Assembly: GCA_026786325.1 (NCBI GenBank)
Contig: JAJAYH010000019.1
Span: 1 to 5,420 of the forward strand
Direction of reading: 5' to 3'
Length of the DNA: 5,420 nt
DNA from: Alkalinema sp. CAN_BIN05
Lineage (GTDB): Bacteria > Cyanobacteriota > Cyanobacteriia > Leptolyngbyales > Leptolyngbyaceae
Below the pieces are notes generated by a model. It did not search any database. It was not told the DNA's origin and worked only from the letters and a program-made list of their open reading frames with translations. Position 1 is the first letter of the stretch; each line of letters opens with the position of its first letter. Shown here piece by piece: positions 1-5,420 of this stretch. Made by a program: the position numbers and the translations under genes.

Positions 1-5
1 CATAA

Positions 6-836
6 CTAATTCCCATACAATTTCCCCATCATCATCCAATAGCCAGATGCCAAAAACTCACCATAAAAGATTGATACAATAGCACCTAATGCTAAAAATG
101 GTCCAAAAGGCATTGGATTACCCCGCTTCAATAGGTTAAGTGCAATCGCTCCAAACCCAAAAACAACCCCAGCCAAACAGGCCAAAAAGCCAGACATCAA
201 CATTAGCTTCCAACCCAACCACGCCCCAATCATTGCCAACAGCTTCGCATCGCCGCCGCCCATCGCATTCGGTCCAAAAGATAAACGACCGATCCATGTT
301 ACAACATCTAATAGCCAAAGCCCCAACACTGCTGAAAACACCGCCCACAAAAAGCCCCAAACACTAGAAACCCCAGAACCATTGACAGTCGCGATCGCTG
401 TTTGGAACGCTAAACCAATGATTAATCCAGATTTCATTAATCGATTTGATAACGTCAAAGTATCCAGATCGATTAATGCTAATGCCAACAGAAAACTAAT
501 AAAAACCCAATAGCCGATCGTCTGTAACGAAAACCCAAAAAACAAGAATGTTGCTAAAAACAACACCATTACCACCGTCTCAACGATCGGATAGCGCGGT
601 GAAATTGAGGCACCACAATGGGCGCACTTCCCTCTCAAGGTTAACCAGCCAAAAATCGGAACGTTTTCCCGTTTACGAAGCGGCGTTAAGCAATCGGGAC
701 AGCGAGATGGCGGATGGCTTAAGGAAATTCCAGCGGGTAGTCGATAGACCACCACATTCAAAAAACTACCAATGGACGCTCCCAAAATTGCAACGAGTAA
801 AATCGCCGAACCGTCAAATAAAACGTCCATCACCAC
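6..836 (-). CDS. pilD: Type IV prepilin peptidase / N-methyltransferase (PilD family, A24 aspartic peptidase)
   Basis: Integral inner-membrane enzyme that cleaves the leader of type IV prepilins (and pseudopilins) and N-methylates the new N-terminus; needed for pili, motility and DNA uptake. Seen in the 276 residues: N-terminal GASIGSFLNVVVYRLP segment (19-34), typical of the A24 N-terminal domain; a four-cysteine zinc-type motif C46-x2-C49 and C71-x2-C74; first catalytic Asp in LIDLDT (D123); second in GGGDAKL (D196); about seven hydrophobic segments. Length is normal. The LPD/LPN usually seen after the first Asp reads LSN (129-131), a Pro to Ser change. The start is ambiguous: in-frame GTG, GTG and ATG follow one another at 836, 833 and 830. 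An AGGGTGAT ribosome-site-like sequence lies about 6 nt before the first GTG and 12 before the ATG, so the ATG at 830 (MDVLFDG) is equally possible. Probably co-transcribed with the small gene just upstream. No pilin gene is in the window, so substrates are inferred. Confidence 0.95.
   Translation of the reverse strand: MVMDVLFDGSAILLVAILGASIGSFLNVVVYRLPAGISLSHPPSRCPDCLTPLRKRENVPIFGWLTLRGKCAHCGASISPRYPIVETVVMVLFLATFLFFGFSLQTIGYWVFISFLLALALIDLDTLTLSNRLMKSGLIIGLAFQTAIATVNGSGVSSVWGFLWAVFSAVLGLWLLDVVTWIGRLSFGPNAMGGGDAKLLAMIGAWLGWKLMLMSGFLACLAGVVFGFGAIALNLLKRGNPMPFGPFLALGAIVSIFYGEFLASGYWMMMGKLYGN
391..398. repeat. HIP1 octamer GCGATCGC
   Basis: One complete copy of the highly iterated palindrome of cyanobacteria, inside pilD. 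Its core CGATCG recurs about 23 times in the window (for example 515, 584, 960, 964, 3963, 3974), in coding and non-coding DNA alike. This supports a cyanobacterial origin; it is a genome-wide signature, not a local element. Confidence 0.85.
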
Positions 837-850
837 TAATCACCCTAAAT

Positions 851-880
851 TACCGCGCATCAATACTACCGCGCATCAAT
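851..880. repeat. Short tandem direct repeat at the end of the small gene
   Basis: TACCGCGCATCAAT occurs perfectly at 851-864 and again at 867-880, two bases apart, so the unit period is 16 bp. The right copy covers the last codons (Ile-Asp-Ala-Arg) and the stop region of the minus-strand small gene; the left copy lies in the gap before pilD. With one copy the small gene would end at the same residue (TAA instead of TAG). The duplication therefore only lengthens the gap to pilD by 16 bp. Most likely a recent slippage duplication. Confidence 0.85.
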
Positions 881-1228
881 TGAACTAAATGGAATAAAGC
901 ATTCTTTCGGTAACAATGCTGGTTTTTGTTTGAAAATAAGTTTGCCACGATAGCTTGTGCGATCGATCGCCACGCCCAACGGTAATTCAGTTACCTCAGG
1001 ATGAACAGTATAGTAAGTTTCATAAATCGTCCGAGCCGCCTGAATAATGGACGGGTCTTGCTCTGGAGGAATTGTCGCGTAGCTCATACTTATTCCTTTA
1101 TTATTCAGTTCATTATCAATGTTTGAAACAGAACCATCTTTTGGCATATTCGCATTAAAAAACGACCCAAAAGCATTTCCACTCCACCGCGATCGTTCTT
1201 CTAGCTTGATCGATTCCGTCACACTCAT
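866..1228 (-). CDS. Unrecognised small protein upstream of pilD
   Basis: I do not recognise a family. From the ATG at 1228 the product is 120 residues, soluble-looking, with no signal peptide or membrane segment. The N-terminal part (about 47 residues) is Ser/Asn/Gly rich (contains RWSGNAFGSFFN); the C-terminal 73 residues look more ordered (IPPEQDPSIIQAARTIYETY, then TELPLGVAIDRTSYRGKLIF, a helix followed by likely strands). Codons over the whole frame are purine-first and look coding. Start choice is open. A GTG at 1240 would add four residues. An internal ATG at 1087 has the best ribosome-binding site here (AAGGA, 6 nt spacing) and would give a 73-residue protein of only the ordered part. 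I prefer 1228 because the extra stretch looks coding and several genes here lack a ribosome site anyway. It ends 29-35 bp before pilD on the same strand, which suggests an operon, but a role in pili is only a guess from position. Confidence 0.7.
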   Translation of the reverse strand: MSVTESIKLEERSRWSGNAFGSFFNANMPKDGSVSNIDNELNNKGISMSYATIPPEQDPSIIQAARTIYETYYTVHPEVTELPLGVAIDRTSYRGKLIFKQKPALLPKECFIPFSSIDAR

Positions 1229-1376
1229 TACCCCACACACTAGTCTGTAGATTTCAATTAATCAATCTCAAGCGCAAACACCATACGGTCTACTATCCGA
1301 ATAATCTATGCACTTAAATCGGATTTTACTTCAGAAATCTAAAAGTGACCGAAAATAAAAATGACACGACCCATCG

Positions 1377-1412
1377 CCACCTATTAGATATCAACCACCT
1401 GTCAGATATCAA
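1377..1412. repeat. 18-bp tandem repeat, two copies, in the divergent promoter region
   Basis: Two adjacent units, 1377-1394 and 1395-1412, with consensus CCACCTRTYAGATATCAA and 16 of 18 bases identical. Each contains the palindrome GATATC. The repeat lies about 105-140 bp upstream of the HNH gene and 150-180 bp upstream of the divergent small gene. It could be a pair of regulator half-sites on the same face of the helix only approximately (18 bp is not a whole number of turns), or a slippage product. No third copy is seen. Confidence 0.75.
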
Positions 1413-1462
1413 TGAAATTCAACCTAAATCGCCTAATGGCTAACCAAAGGCAGGTTTGATGA

Positions 1463-1487
1463 AATTGTGCTAGCATTAATCACAATT
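1463..1487. promoter_or_regulatory. Perfect inverted repeat upstream of the HNH gene, candidate operator
   Basis: AATTGTG at 1463-1469 and CACAATT at 1481-1487 form a perfect 7-bp dyad with an 11-bp spacer. It ends 3 bp before the likely -10 box at 1491, so a protein bound here would cover the -35 area of the HNH promoter. The arms resemble CRP-family half-sites (TGTG...CACA), but the spacing is 3 bp longer than the CRP consensus. I therefore do not name the regulator. An RNA hairpin is less likely because the arms are AT-rich. Confidence 0.45.
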
Positions 1488-1490
1488 AGT

Positions 1491-1496
1491 TAGAAT
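1491..1496 (+). promoter_or_regulatory. Candidate -10 box of the HNH gene
   Basis: TAGAAT differs from TATAAT at one base and lies 18 bp before the ATG at 1515, which would leave a leader of only about 10-12 nt. No good -35 is present at 16-18 bp spacing; the nearest, TTGTGC at 1465, is 20 bp away and lies in the inverted repeat. No Shine-Dalgarno sequence precedes the ATG. Confidence 0.35.
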
Positions 1497-1514
1497 TCAT
1501 CCCCCATCTATTTA

Positions 1515-2012
1515 ATGAGCAAGGTTCTGGTCCTCAACGCCTCCTACGAACCGCTGAATCTCACAAGTTGGCGGAGAGCAGTTGTTTTATTAATCAAAGG
1601 CAAAGCGGAGCAGCTCGAAGACACAGGGCGCGCTATTTATGCGGACTTTCCTATGCCTTCCGTCATCAGATTGCGGCAATATGTCCGTATTCCGTACAAT
1701 GATGTACCGTTAACCCGCAAAAATCTACTTTATCGCGATGATTGTAGCTGTCAATATTGTGGTGCGACGGGAAGCCTCATGACATTAGATCATGTTATTC
1801 CTCGATCTCGGGGTGGAAAAGACACCTGGGATAATGTTGTGATTGCTTGTAGTCGCTGCAATACGAAAAAGGGGAGTCGTACGCCCAAGGAGGCGGGAAT
1901 GCCCTTGTCAAGGCAACCCCATCAACCCCATAGCAGCCTATTTTACGAAGTCTCGCGTTACATTAAGGCTGGGTCACATCAAGAATGGCGAAAGTATGTG
2001 ATTGGTGCGTAA
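1515..2012 (+). CDS. HNH endonuclease-family protein
   Basis: Small (165 residues) protein with a C-terminal-half HNH domain of the McrA-like (COG1403) type, which binds zinc and a catalytic metal to cut DNA. Visible signs: zinc knuckle C79-x2-C82 (CQYCG); LTLDHVIPRSRGG-type first motif with D92-H93 (here MTLDHV); N107 in WDNVV; second knuckle C112-x2-C115; then N116 and K118-K119-G120, the final N/K that replaces the last His in this subfamily. The N-terminal 75 residues (VLNASYEPLNLTSWRRAVVL) are the part conserved in the stand-alone bacterial members, common in cyanobacteria. All metal and catalytic residues are present, so it is probably active. Target and role are unknown: there is no partner methylase, phage or intron context, which argues against a restriction or homing function. 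The ATG at 1515 has no ribosome-binding site, but the sequence right after it matches the usual start of the family. Confidence 0.9.
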   Translation: MSKVLVLNASYEPLNLTSWRRAVVLLIKGKAEQLEDTGRAIYADFPMPSVIRLRQYVRIPYNDVPLTRKNLLYRDDCSCQYCGATGSLMTLDHVIPRSRGGKDTWDNVVIACSRCNTKKGSRTPKEAGMPLSRQPHQPHSSLFYEVSRYIKAGSHQEWRKYVIGA

Positions 2013-2035
2013 TCAGGTGAGTGTGATTAGTTTTT
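2010..2035 (+). terminator. Weak hairpin plus T-run after the HNH gene
   Basis: TAATCA (2010-2015, beginning at the stop codon) pairs with TGATTA (2024-2029) across an 8-base loop, followed by G and five T (2031-2035). The order stem then T-run is that of an intrinsic terminator, but the stem has only one G-C pair and would be unstable. Some read-through into the ABC gene is plausible. Confidence 0.2.
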
Positions 2036-2071
2036 GAATTGATTGAACTTAGATTTGCATCACAATGTAGT

Positions 2072-2098
2072 GCTTAACGCAGCTTAATGCGAGATAAT
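2072..2098 (+). promoter_or_regulatory. Possible promoter region of the ABC exporter gene
   Basis: GATAAT at 2093-2098 matches the -10 consensus at five of six bases, 34 bp before the ATG at 2133. No clear -35 is found at the right spacing. Just upstream an imperfect 10-bp-period direct repeat (GCTTAACGC at 2072, GCTTAATGC at 2082) covers the expected -35 position, one helical turn apart, and might bind an activator. The rest of the 120-bp gap after the HNH gene shows nothing else. Confidence 0.25.
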
Positions 2099-2132
2099 AG
2101 TAATCGGCTTTACGAGATCTAGGCTCCACTTC

Positions 2133-3935
2133 ATGACGATCGCATTCCACTCCAGAGAAAAATCAAGCGACTGGCGGTTATTTCTAAAACTGGTCCCCTA
2201 CGCCCGCCGAAACGCTCGCATTATCATTGTGGCGATTTGTCTATTAATTCCAGCAGCTTTAGCGCGGGCAGTCCAGCCCATTATCGTTGGCCAAGTGGTG
2301 TCATTACTGCGCCAAGAAGATTCTCGATGGTCGTTTTTGAAAAATATTCCCATCAGTGATGGACTGAATATCATTGCATTGCTGCTGCTGGCGACGATGG
2401 TGGCCCGCGTTATTTGTTATTCGACGCAAGGGTTTCTGGTCCAACGATCGGGGCAACGCATCACCGCCGATATTCGCAGCGATTTGTTTACCCATGTAAC
2501 TTCGTTAGCTGTTCGTTTTTTCGATCGGACTCCCGTCGGCAAATTGATTACTCGGTTGACTAGCGATGTGGATGCCCTAGGAGAAGTGTTTTCAACGGGC
2601 GCGATCGGGATTATTGGCGATTTGGTGTTGATGTCGGCGATTACGGTGTTGATGTTTATGAAACAGTGGCAGTTGGCATTGCTATTGGTATTGCTGTTGG
2701 TGCCGACGGCGCTGCTTGTGGTGTATTGGCAAAAGCAGTATCGTAAAGCAAACTATGATGCCCGCGAAGAACTATCCAGTCTTAACTCAATGTTGCAAGA
2801 AAACATTTTGGGCGTTGGTGTGGTGCAATTGTTTCGTCGGGAACGCCTGAATAGTGAGATTTTTTTTAATACCAATCGTAAATATATTAAAGAAGTTGAT
2901 GCCACAATTTTTTATGATTCGGCAGTATCATCAACATTGGAATGGGTGTCGTTAGTCGCTATTGCCGGAGTATTGAGCATTGGCGGTAGCTTTGTTATGG
3001 GCAAGACCTTGGACTTTGGTACGTTATCTGCGTTCATTTTGTTTGCCCAGACTTTGTTTGATCCATTGCGACAATTTGCAGAAAAATTCACGGCGATTCA
3101 GGCTGGGTTTACGGCGATCGAACGGATTAATGATGTTATGGACGAGCCAATAGAAATCCGCGATCGGGTCACTACTCAATCTCTTTCGACTTTTGATAGT
3201 AAAACCGTCGGTGAAATTCGGTTTGAGCATGTGACGTTTGGCTACAAGCCCGGTGAATATGTGATTCATGATTTGGACTTTACTATTAAATCAGGTGAAA
3301 AAGTCGCGCTTGTTGGTCCGACAGGCGCGGGAAAAAGTTCAATTATTCGTTTACTCAGTCGGCTTTATGATCCACAAGAAGGCAGAATTCTGTTGGATGG
3401 CGTTGATATTCGGGATTTGCCTCAAGCGGAGTTGCGTAAACGGATTGGGATTATTTTGCAGGATGGTTTTATTTTTGCAGGTGATGTGAAGGGCAATATT
3501 ACGCTGGGTGAAACTTATCCTCTGGAAGAGATTCAGGCGGCGGCAGAGAAGACTAATGTGTCAAAGCTTATCGAGCAATTGCCCCACGGCTACGATACAC
3601 AGCTCCGAGAGCGTGGAACCAATCTTTCCGGTGGTCAAAAGCAGCTCATAGCCTTTGCGCGCGCCGCCATCCGTGACCCGAAAATTCTAGTTCTTGATGA
3701 GGCGACATCGAGTTTGGATGTGGGGACGGAAGCCCAGATTCAAGAAGCGTTGGAGCATATGCTAGAAGACCGTACCGCTATTATCATCGCTCACCGTTTG
3801 AGTACAATTCGCAATGTCGATCGTATTCTTGTATTGAAACGTGGTGAATTGGTGGAGTCCGGTAGCCACGATCAATTGCTTGCTCAAGATGGATTGTATG
3901 CAGGACTATATAAATTACAAATGTTGGGACAATAA
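2133..3935 (+). CDS. ABC exporter, half-transporter with fused membrane and ATPase domains (MdlB/MsbA-like)
   Basis: A 600-residue type IV (exporter-fold) half-transporter that works as a dimer in the inner membrane and exports a lipid, drug or peptide using ATP. Six membrane segments are visible at roughly 27-50, 76-97, 153-175, 177-199, 265-288 and 294-313. The nucleotide-binding domain starts near 360: A-loop Y371, Walker A GPTGAGKS (395-402), Q-loop Q443, signature LSGGQKQ (498-504), Walker B ILVLDE with catalytic E523, D-loop SSLD (526-529), H-loop H554. All sites are canonical, so a homodimer with two working ATP sites is likely; no partner half-transporter gene is adjacent. The coupling region (ENILGVGVVQLF, 223-234) resembles multidrug exporters of the LmrA/BmrD kind, but the substrate cannot be told from sequence. 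There is only a poor ribosome site (AGG 9 nt upstream of the ATG). The gene ends convergently with nadA. Confidence 0.95.
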   Translation: MTIAFHSREKSSDWRLFLKLVPYARRNARIIIVAICLLIPAALARAVQPIIVGQVVSLLRQEDSRWSFLKNIPISDGLNIIALLLLATMVARVICYSTQGFLVQRSGQRITADIRSDLFTHVTSLAVRFFDRTPVGKLITRLTSDVDALGEVFSTGAIGIIGDLVLMSAITVLMFMKQWQLALLLVLLLVPTALLVVYWQKQYRKANYDAREELSSLNSMLQENILGVGVVQLFRRERLNSEIFFNTNRKYIKEVDATIFYDSAVSSTLEWVSLVAIAGVLSIGGSFVMGKTLDFGTLSAFILFAQTLFDPLRQFAEKFTAIQAGFTAIERINDVMDEPIEIRDRVTTQSLSTFDSKTVGEIRFEHVTFGYKPGEYVIHDLDFTIKSGEKVALVGPTGAGKSSIIRLLSRLYDPQEGRILLDGVDIRDLPQAELRKRIGIILQDGFIFAGDVKGNITLGETYPLEEIQAAAEKTNVSKLIEQLPHGYDTQLRERGTNLSGGQKQLIAFARAAIRDPKILVLDEATSSLDVGTEAQIQEALEHMLEDRTAIIIAHRLSTIRNVDRILVLKRGELVESGSHDQLLAQDGLYAGLYKLQMLGQ

Positions 3936-3957
3936 TTGATTTAAACTTTGACCCCGT

Positions 3958-3984
3958 ATCAACGATCGCAATCCGATCGTTGAT
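3958..3984. terminator. Hairpin between convergent ABC and nadA genes, likely bidirectional terminator
   Basis: Perfect 11-bp stem ATCAACGATCG (3958-3968) with CGATCGTTGAT (3974-3984) and a 5-base loop CAATC, lying 23 bp after the exporter stop and 38 bp after the nadA stop. It is the only strong stem between the two convergent genes, which suggests it ends transcription from both sides. Neither side has a T-run, so it is not a classic intrinsic terminator. Each arm contains a HIP1 core. Confidence 0.55.
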
Positions 3985-4022
3985 TGAATAGAATCTGACT
4001 CTAGGATTAATTTGCCGATCGC

Positions 4023-4991
4023 TTAACTCATTTCTAACATCCGTTGCATTGGTCGTAGTGCCGCCGATCGTGTTGCTTCATCCATGGTGATTTCAGGCGT
4101 TTTATTTAGCATTGCTAGATATAGTTTTTCTAAGGTATTGAGCCGCATATACGGGCATTCATTACAGGCACAATTTGCGATCGGAGGCGCTGGAATGAAA
4201 TGTTTATTAGGTGATTTTTTTTGCATTTGGTGAATGATTCCAGATTCGGTCAACACAATGAATTGATTACGATCGCTCTTCTGTGAATAATTCAATAATC
4301 CTGTAGTAGATGCAATGTAGTTTGCATATTTTAAAAGTGGTGGTTCGCATTCAGGATGTGCAATCACCTCAGCATTGGGATACTTAATCATCAAATCTAC
4401 TAGCTTCTTTTCCGAAAATGTTTCGTGAACAATACAACTCCCCTGCCAAAGCACCATATCGAGCCCCGTTTGTTCCATCACGTAACGCCCAAGATTCCGA
4501 TCGGGGGCGAAAATAATGGGCTGATCTGTGGGGAGTTGCTGGACTATCTTCACCGCATTAGAACTCGTACAAATAATATCGCTCATGGCTTTGATGTCTG
4601 CCGTGCAATTAATGTAGGAAATCACCAAATGGTCGGGATGCTGACGCTTGAAATCGGCGAACTTATCAGGAGGGCAACTATCGGCCAAGGAACATCCTGC
4701 ATCGAGATCGGGTAACAACACAAGCTTTGTGGGATTAAGAATTTTTGCCGTTTCCGCCATGAAGTGAACGCCTGCGAAGACAATTACATCCGCATCTGTC
4801 TGAGCCGCTTGCTGAGCCAGTCCTAGGGAGTCACCGAGGTAATCTGCGATGTCTTGAATGTCTGCGTCTTGATAATAATGGGCCAAGATAACTGCATTCA
4901 TCTCTTTTTTCAAGGCTTCGATCGCCCCAAATAAGTCTTTTGGCAGGACATTTTTAGGCCCAGTTTGAGCAGTAGGTGCGGTGGTGAACAT
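4023..4991 (-). CDS. nadA: Quinolinate synthase A
   Basis: Cytoplasmic [4Fe-4S] enzyme that condenses iminoaspartate (made by NadB) with dihydroxyacetone phosphate to give quinolinate, the second step of de novo NAD synthesis from aspartate. The 322 residues show the three-fold pseudo-repeat of the family. Cluster ligands are C100 (DAGCSLADSC), C186 (WQGSCIVHE) and C279 (CNECPYM). Expected substrate residues are present: H38 and Y40 (LAHYYQ), S55 (GDSLGLAQ), Y126 and N128 (YINCTADIKA), H212 and E214 (HPEC), S228-T229 (ASTTG). Length is normal and nothing is missing, so it should be active. The ATG at 4991 is the first in frame after the promoter. No ribosome-binding site is seen in the short leader. 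nadB and nadC are not in the window, so the gene stands alone, transcribed divergently from mutS2. The promoter is covered by an inverted repeat that may allow control by an NAD-responsive or other repressor. Confidence 0.98.
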   Translation of the reverse strand: MFTTAPTAQTGPKNVLPKDLFGAIEALKKEMNAVILAHYYQDADIQDIADYLGDSLGLAQQAAQTDADVIVFAGVHFMAETAKILNPTKLVLLPDLDAGCSLADSCPPDKFADFKRQHPDHLVISYINCTADIKAMSDIICTSSNAVKIVQQLPTDQPIIFAPDRNLGRYVMEQTGLDMVLWQGSCIVHETFSEKKLVDLMIKYPNAEVIAHPECEPPLLKYANYIASTTGLLNYSQKSDRNQFIVLTESGIIHQMQKKSPNKHFIPAPPIANCACNECPYMRLNTLEKLYLAMLNKTPEITMDEATRSAALRPMQRMLEMS

Positions 4992-5020
4992 GGTGTGAAT
5001 TTAAGATTGTGGAGGTGGGT

Positions 5021-5051
5021 ACTTTTAGTATAAATTACCAAAACTAAAAGT
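5021..5051. promoter_or_regulatory. Inverted repeat straddling the nadA promoter, candidate operator
   Basis: ACTTTTAGT (5021-5029) and ACTAAAAGT (5043-5051) form a perfect 9-bp inverted repeat with a 13-bp spacer; arm centres are 22 bp apart, close to two helical turns. One arm overlaps the -10 and the other the -35 of the nadA promoter, the geometry of a repressor site. A further CTAAAAGT lies at 5072-5079 in the same orientation as the second arm. Some cyanobacteria control NAD genes with NrtR, but I cannot match this site to a known motif from memory. Confidence 0.5.
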
Positions 5052-5054
5052 CAA
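5027..5054 (-). promoter_or_regulatory. Sigma-70-type promoter of nadA
   Basis: Read on the minus strand: -35 TTGACT (5054-5049), a 16-bp spacer, then -10 TATACT (5032-5027); each box differs from consensus at one base. The transcript would start near 5020, about 28 nt before the nadA ATG. It is the clearest promoter in the window. Confidence 0.75.
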
Positions 5055-5163
5055 TCTTTTATTAAAAATTGCTAAAAGTTTGGTCAGTGAGGTCGCAGTT
5101 AGATGGCGATCGAAAAACTTAGAAAACTTATACAGCGTAACCCCATGCTCTGCCGTCATCCCC

Positions 5164-5169
5164 TAAAAT
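5164..5169 (+). promoter_or_regulatory. Possible -10 box of mutS2
   Basis: TAAAAT matches the -10 consensus at five of six bases and lies 30 bp before the proposed TTG start of mutS2. No -35 is recognisable upstream. The remainder of the 208-bp divergent gap (4992-5199) holds the nadA promoter and dyad and otherwise nothing I can name. Confidence 0.2.
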
Positions 5170-5199
5170 AGAGAAGTCCTGATTTCCCTGCATGAACCT

Positions 5200-5420
5200 T
5201 TGATCCAGCAAGAGACGCTAAATTTATTGGAATGGTCACGGCTTTGTCAACACTTAGCGACCTTTGCCGCCACAAAATTGGGTTCGATCGCCGCCCAGCA
5301 CTTAGTTATTCCCACTACAAAAGCCGAGACGTTAAATCTATTGGCGCAAACCCAAGAGACCTATAAACTTGAGAGTTCTGTGTCGGGTGGGCTGCCCTTT
5401 GGGGGAATTCAGGACATTGG
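5200..5420 (+). CDS. mutS2: MutS2 family protein, N-terminal part (cut by window end)
   Basis: The 73 complete codons (plus two bases of the next) give the start of MutS2: IQQETLNLLEWSRLCQHLATF, then AATKLGSIAAQHL and a GLPFGGIQDIG-like stretch at the edge. This is the N-terminal helical region, typical of the cyanobacterial members, ahead of the lever, ATPase and Smr domains that would lie outside the window. MutS2 proteins act on branched DNA in recombination and, in some bacteria, on collided ribosomes; no classical mismatch repair role is implied. The start is taken as TTG at 5200 because the family homology begins there, there is no in-frame ATG or GTG between it and the in-frame stop at 5164, and the nearby ATG at 5192 is in another frame. 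No ribosome site is visible. It is transcribed divergently from nadA. Confidence 0.9.
   Translation, partial: MIQQETLNLLEWSRLCQHLATFAATKLGSIAAQHLVIPTTKAETLNLLAQTQETYKLESSVSGGLPFGGIQDI

Noticed and set aside
140..367. Plus-strand and other-frame open frames inside pilD (140-367 on +, 136-360 on -, 548-883 on +)
   Set aside because: They overlap a clear pilD reading frame and their translations have no recognisable domains and skewed composition (Pro/Thr/Ser-rich or Trp/Cys-rich), as expected of shadows.
960..969. CGATCGATCG double core as a special site in the small gene
   Set aside because: HIP1 cores are spread all over the window, so two overlapping copies are best explained by the genome-wide signature.
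1339..1346. CTAAAAGT, the same octamer as the nadA operator arm, in the gap between the small gene and the HNH gene
   Set aside because: A single AT-rich 8-mer without a paired arm is not far from chance expectation in 5.4 kb on two strands.
1515..2012. HNH gene as part of a homing element, restriction system or anti-phage island
   Set aside because: No methylase, intron or intein boundaries, integrase, terminal repeats or other defence genes are adjacent, and the stand-alone form is common in cyanobacterial chromosomes.
2304..3489. Minus-strand (2304-2495, 3024-3269) and alternate plus-strand (3268-3489) frames inside the ABC gene
   Set aside because: All are inside an intact 600-residue exporter frame carrying every expected motif; no independent start signals or domains.
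4425..4715. Plus-strand open frame antisense to nadA
   Set aside because: It lies wholly within the well-conserved nadA coding sequence and shows no family features; a shadow frame.

Overview
The window looks like an ordinary stretch of cyanobacterial chromosome. The hexamer CGATCG, core of the cyanobacterial HIP1 repeat GCGATCGC, occurs about 23 times by eye in 5.4 kb, where roughly one would be expected by chance. The protein set also fits: a quinolinate synthase and a MutS2 N-terminus in their cyanobacterial form, a PilD-type prepilin peptidase, and a short HNH protein of a type common in cyanobacteria. The genus cannot be told from the sequence.

Layout, left to right. On the minus strand lie pilD (6-836) and, 29-35 bp upstream of it, an unrecognised small gene (866-1228). 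The two are probably co-transcribed towards the left edge. A 286-bp divergent gap follows (1229-1514). It holds an 18-bp tandem repeat and a perfect 7-bp inverted repeat next to a plausible -10 box. On the plus strand come an HNH endonuclease-family gene (1515-2012) and a full-length half-size ABC exporter (2133-3935). The exporter converges on nadA (minus, 4023-4991), with a GC-containing hairpin between the two stop codons. Upstream of nadA is the best promoter of the window, TTGACT-N16-TATACT. An inverted repeat has one arm on the -10 and the other on the -35. Beyond it, divergently transcribed, is the first part of mutS2 (from 5200, cut by the window end).

The genes do not form one pathway. 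They cover type IV pilin processing, an HNH nuclease of unknown role, export by an ABC transporter, de novo NAD synthesis, and a MutS2 protein. I found no mobile element, CRISPR array, tRNA or rRNA, and no convincing new multi-gene system. The observations most worth a second look are the promoter-straddling dyad at nadA, the repeats in the 1229-1514 gap, and the unrecognised small protein upstream of pilD.
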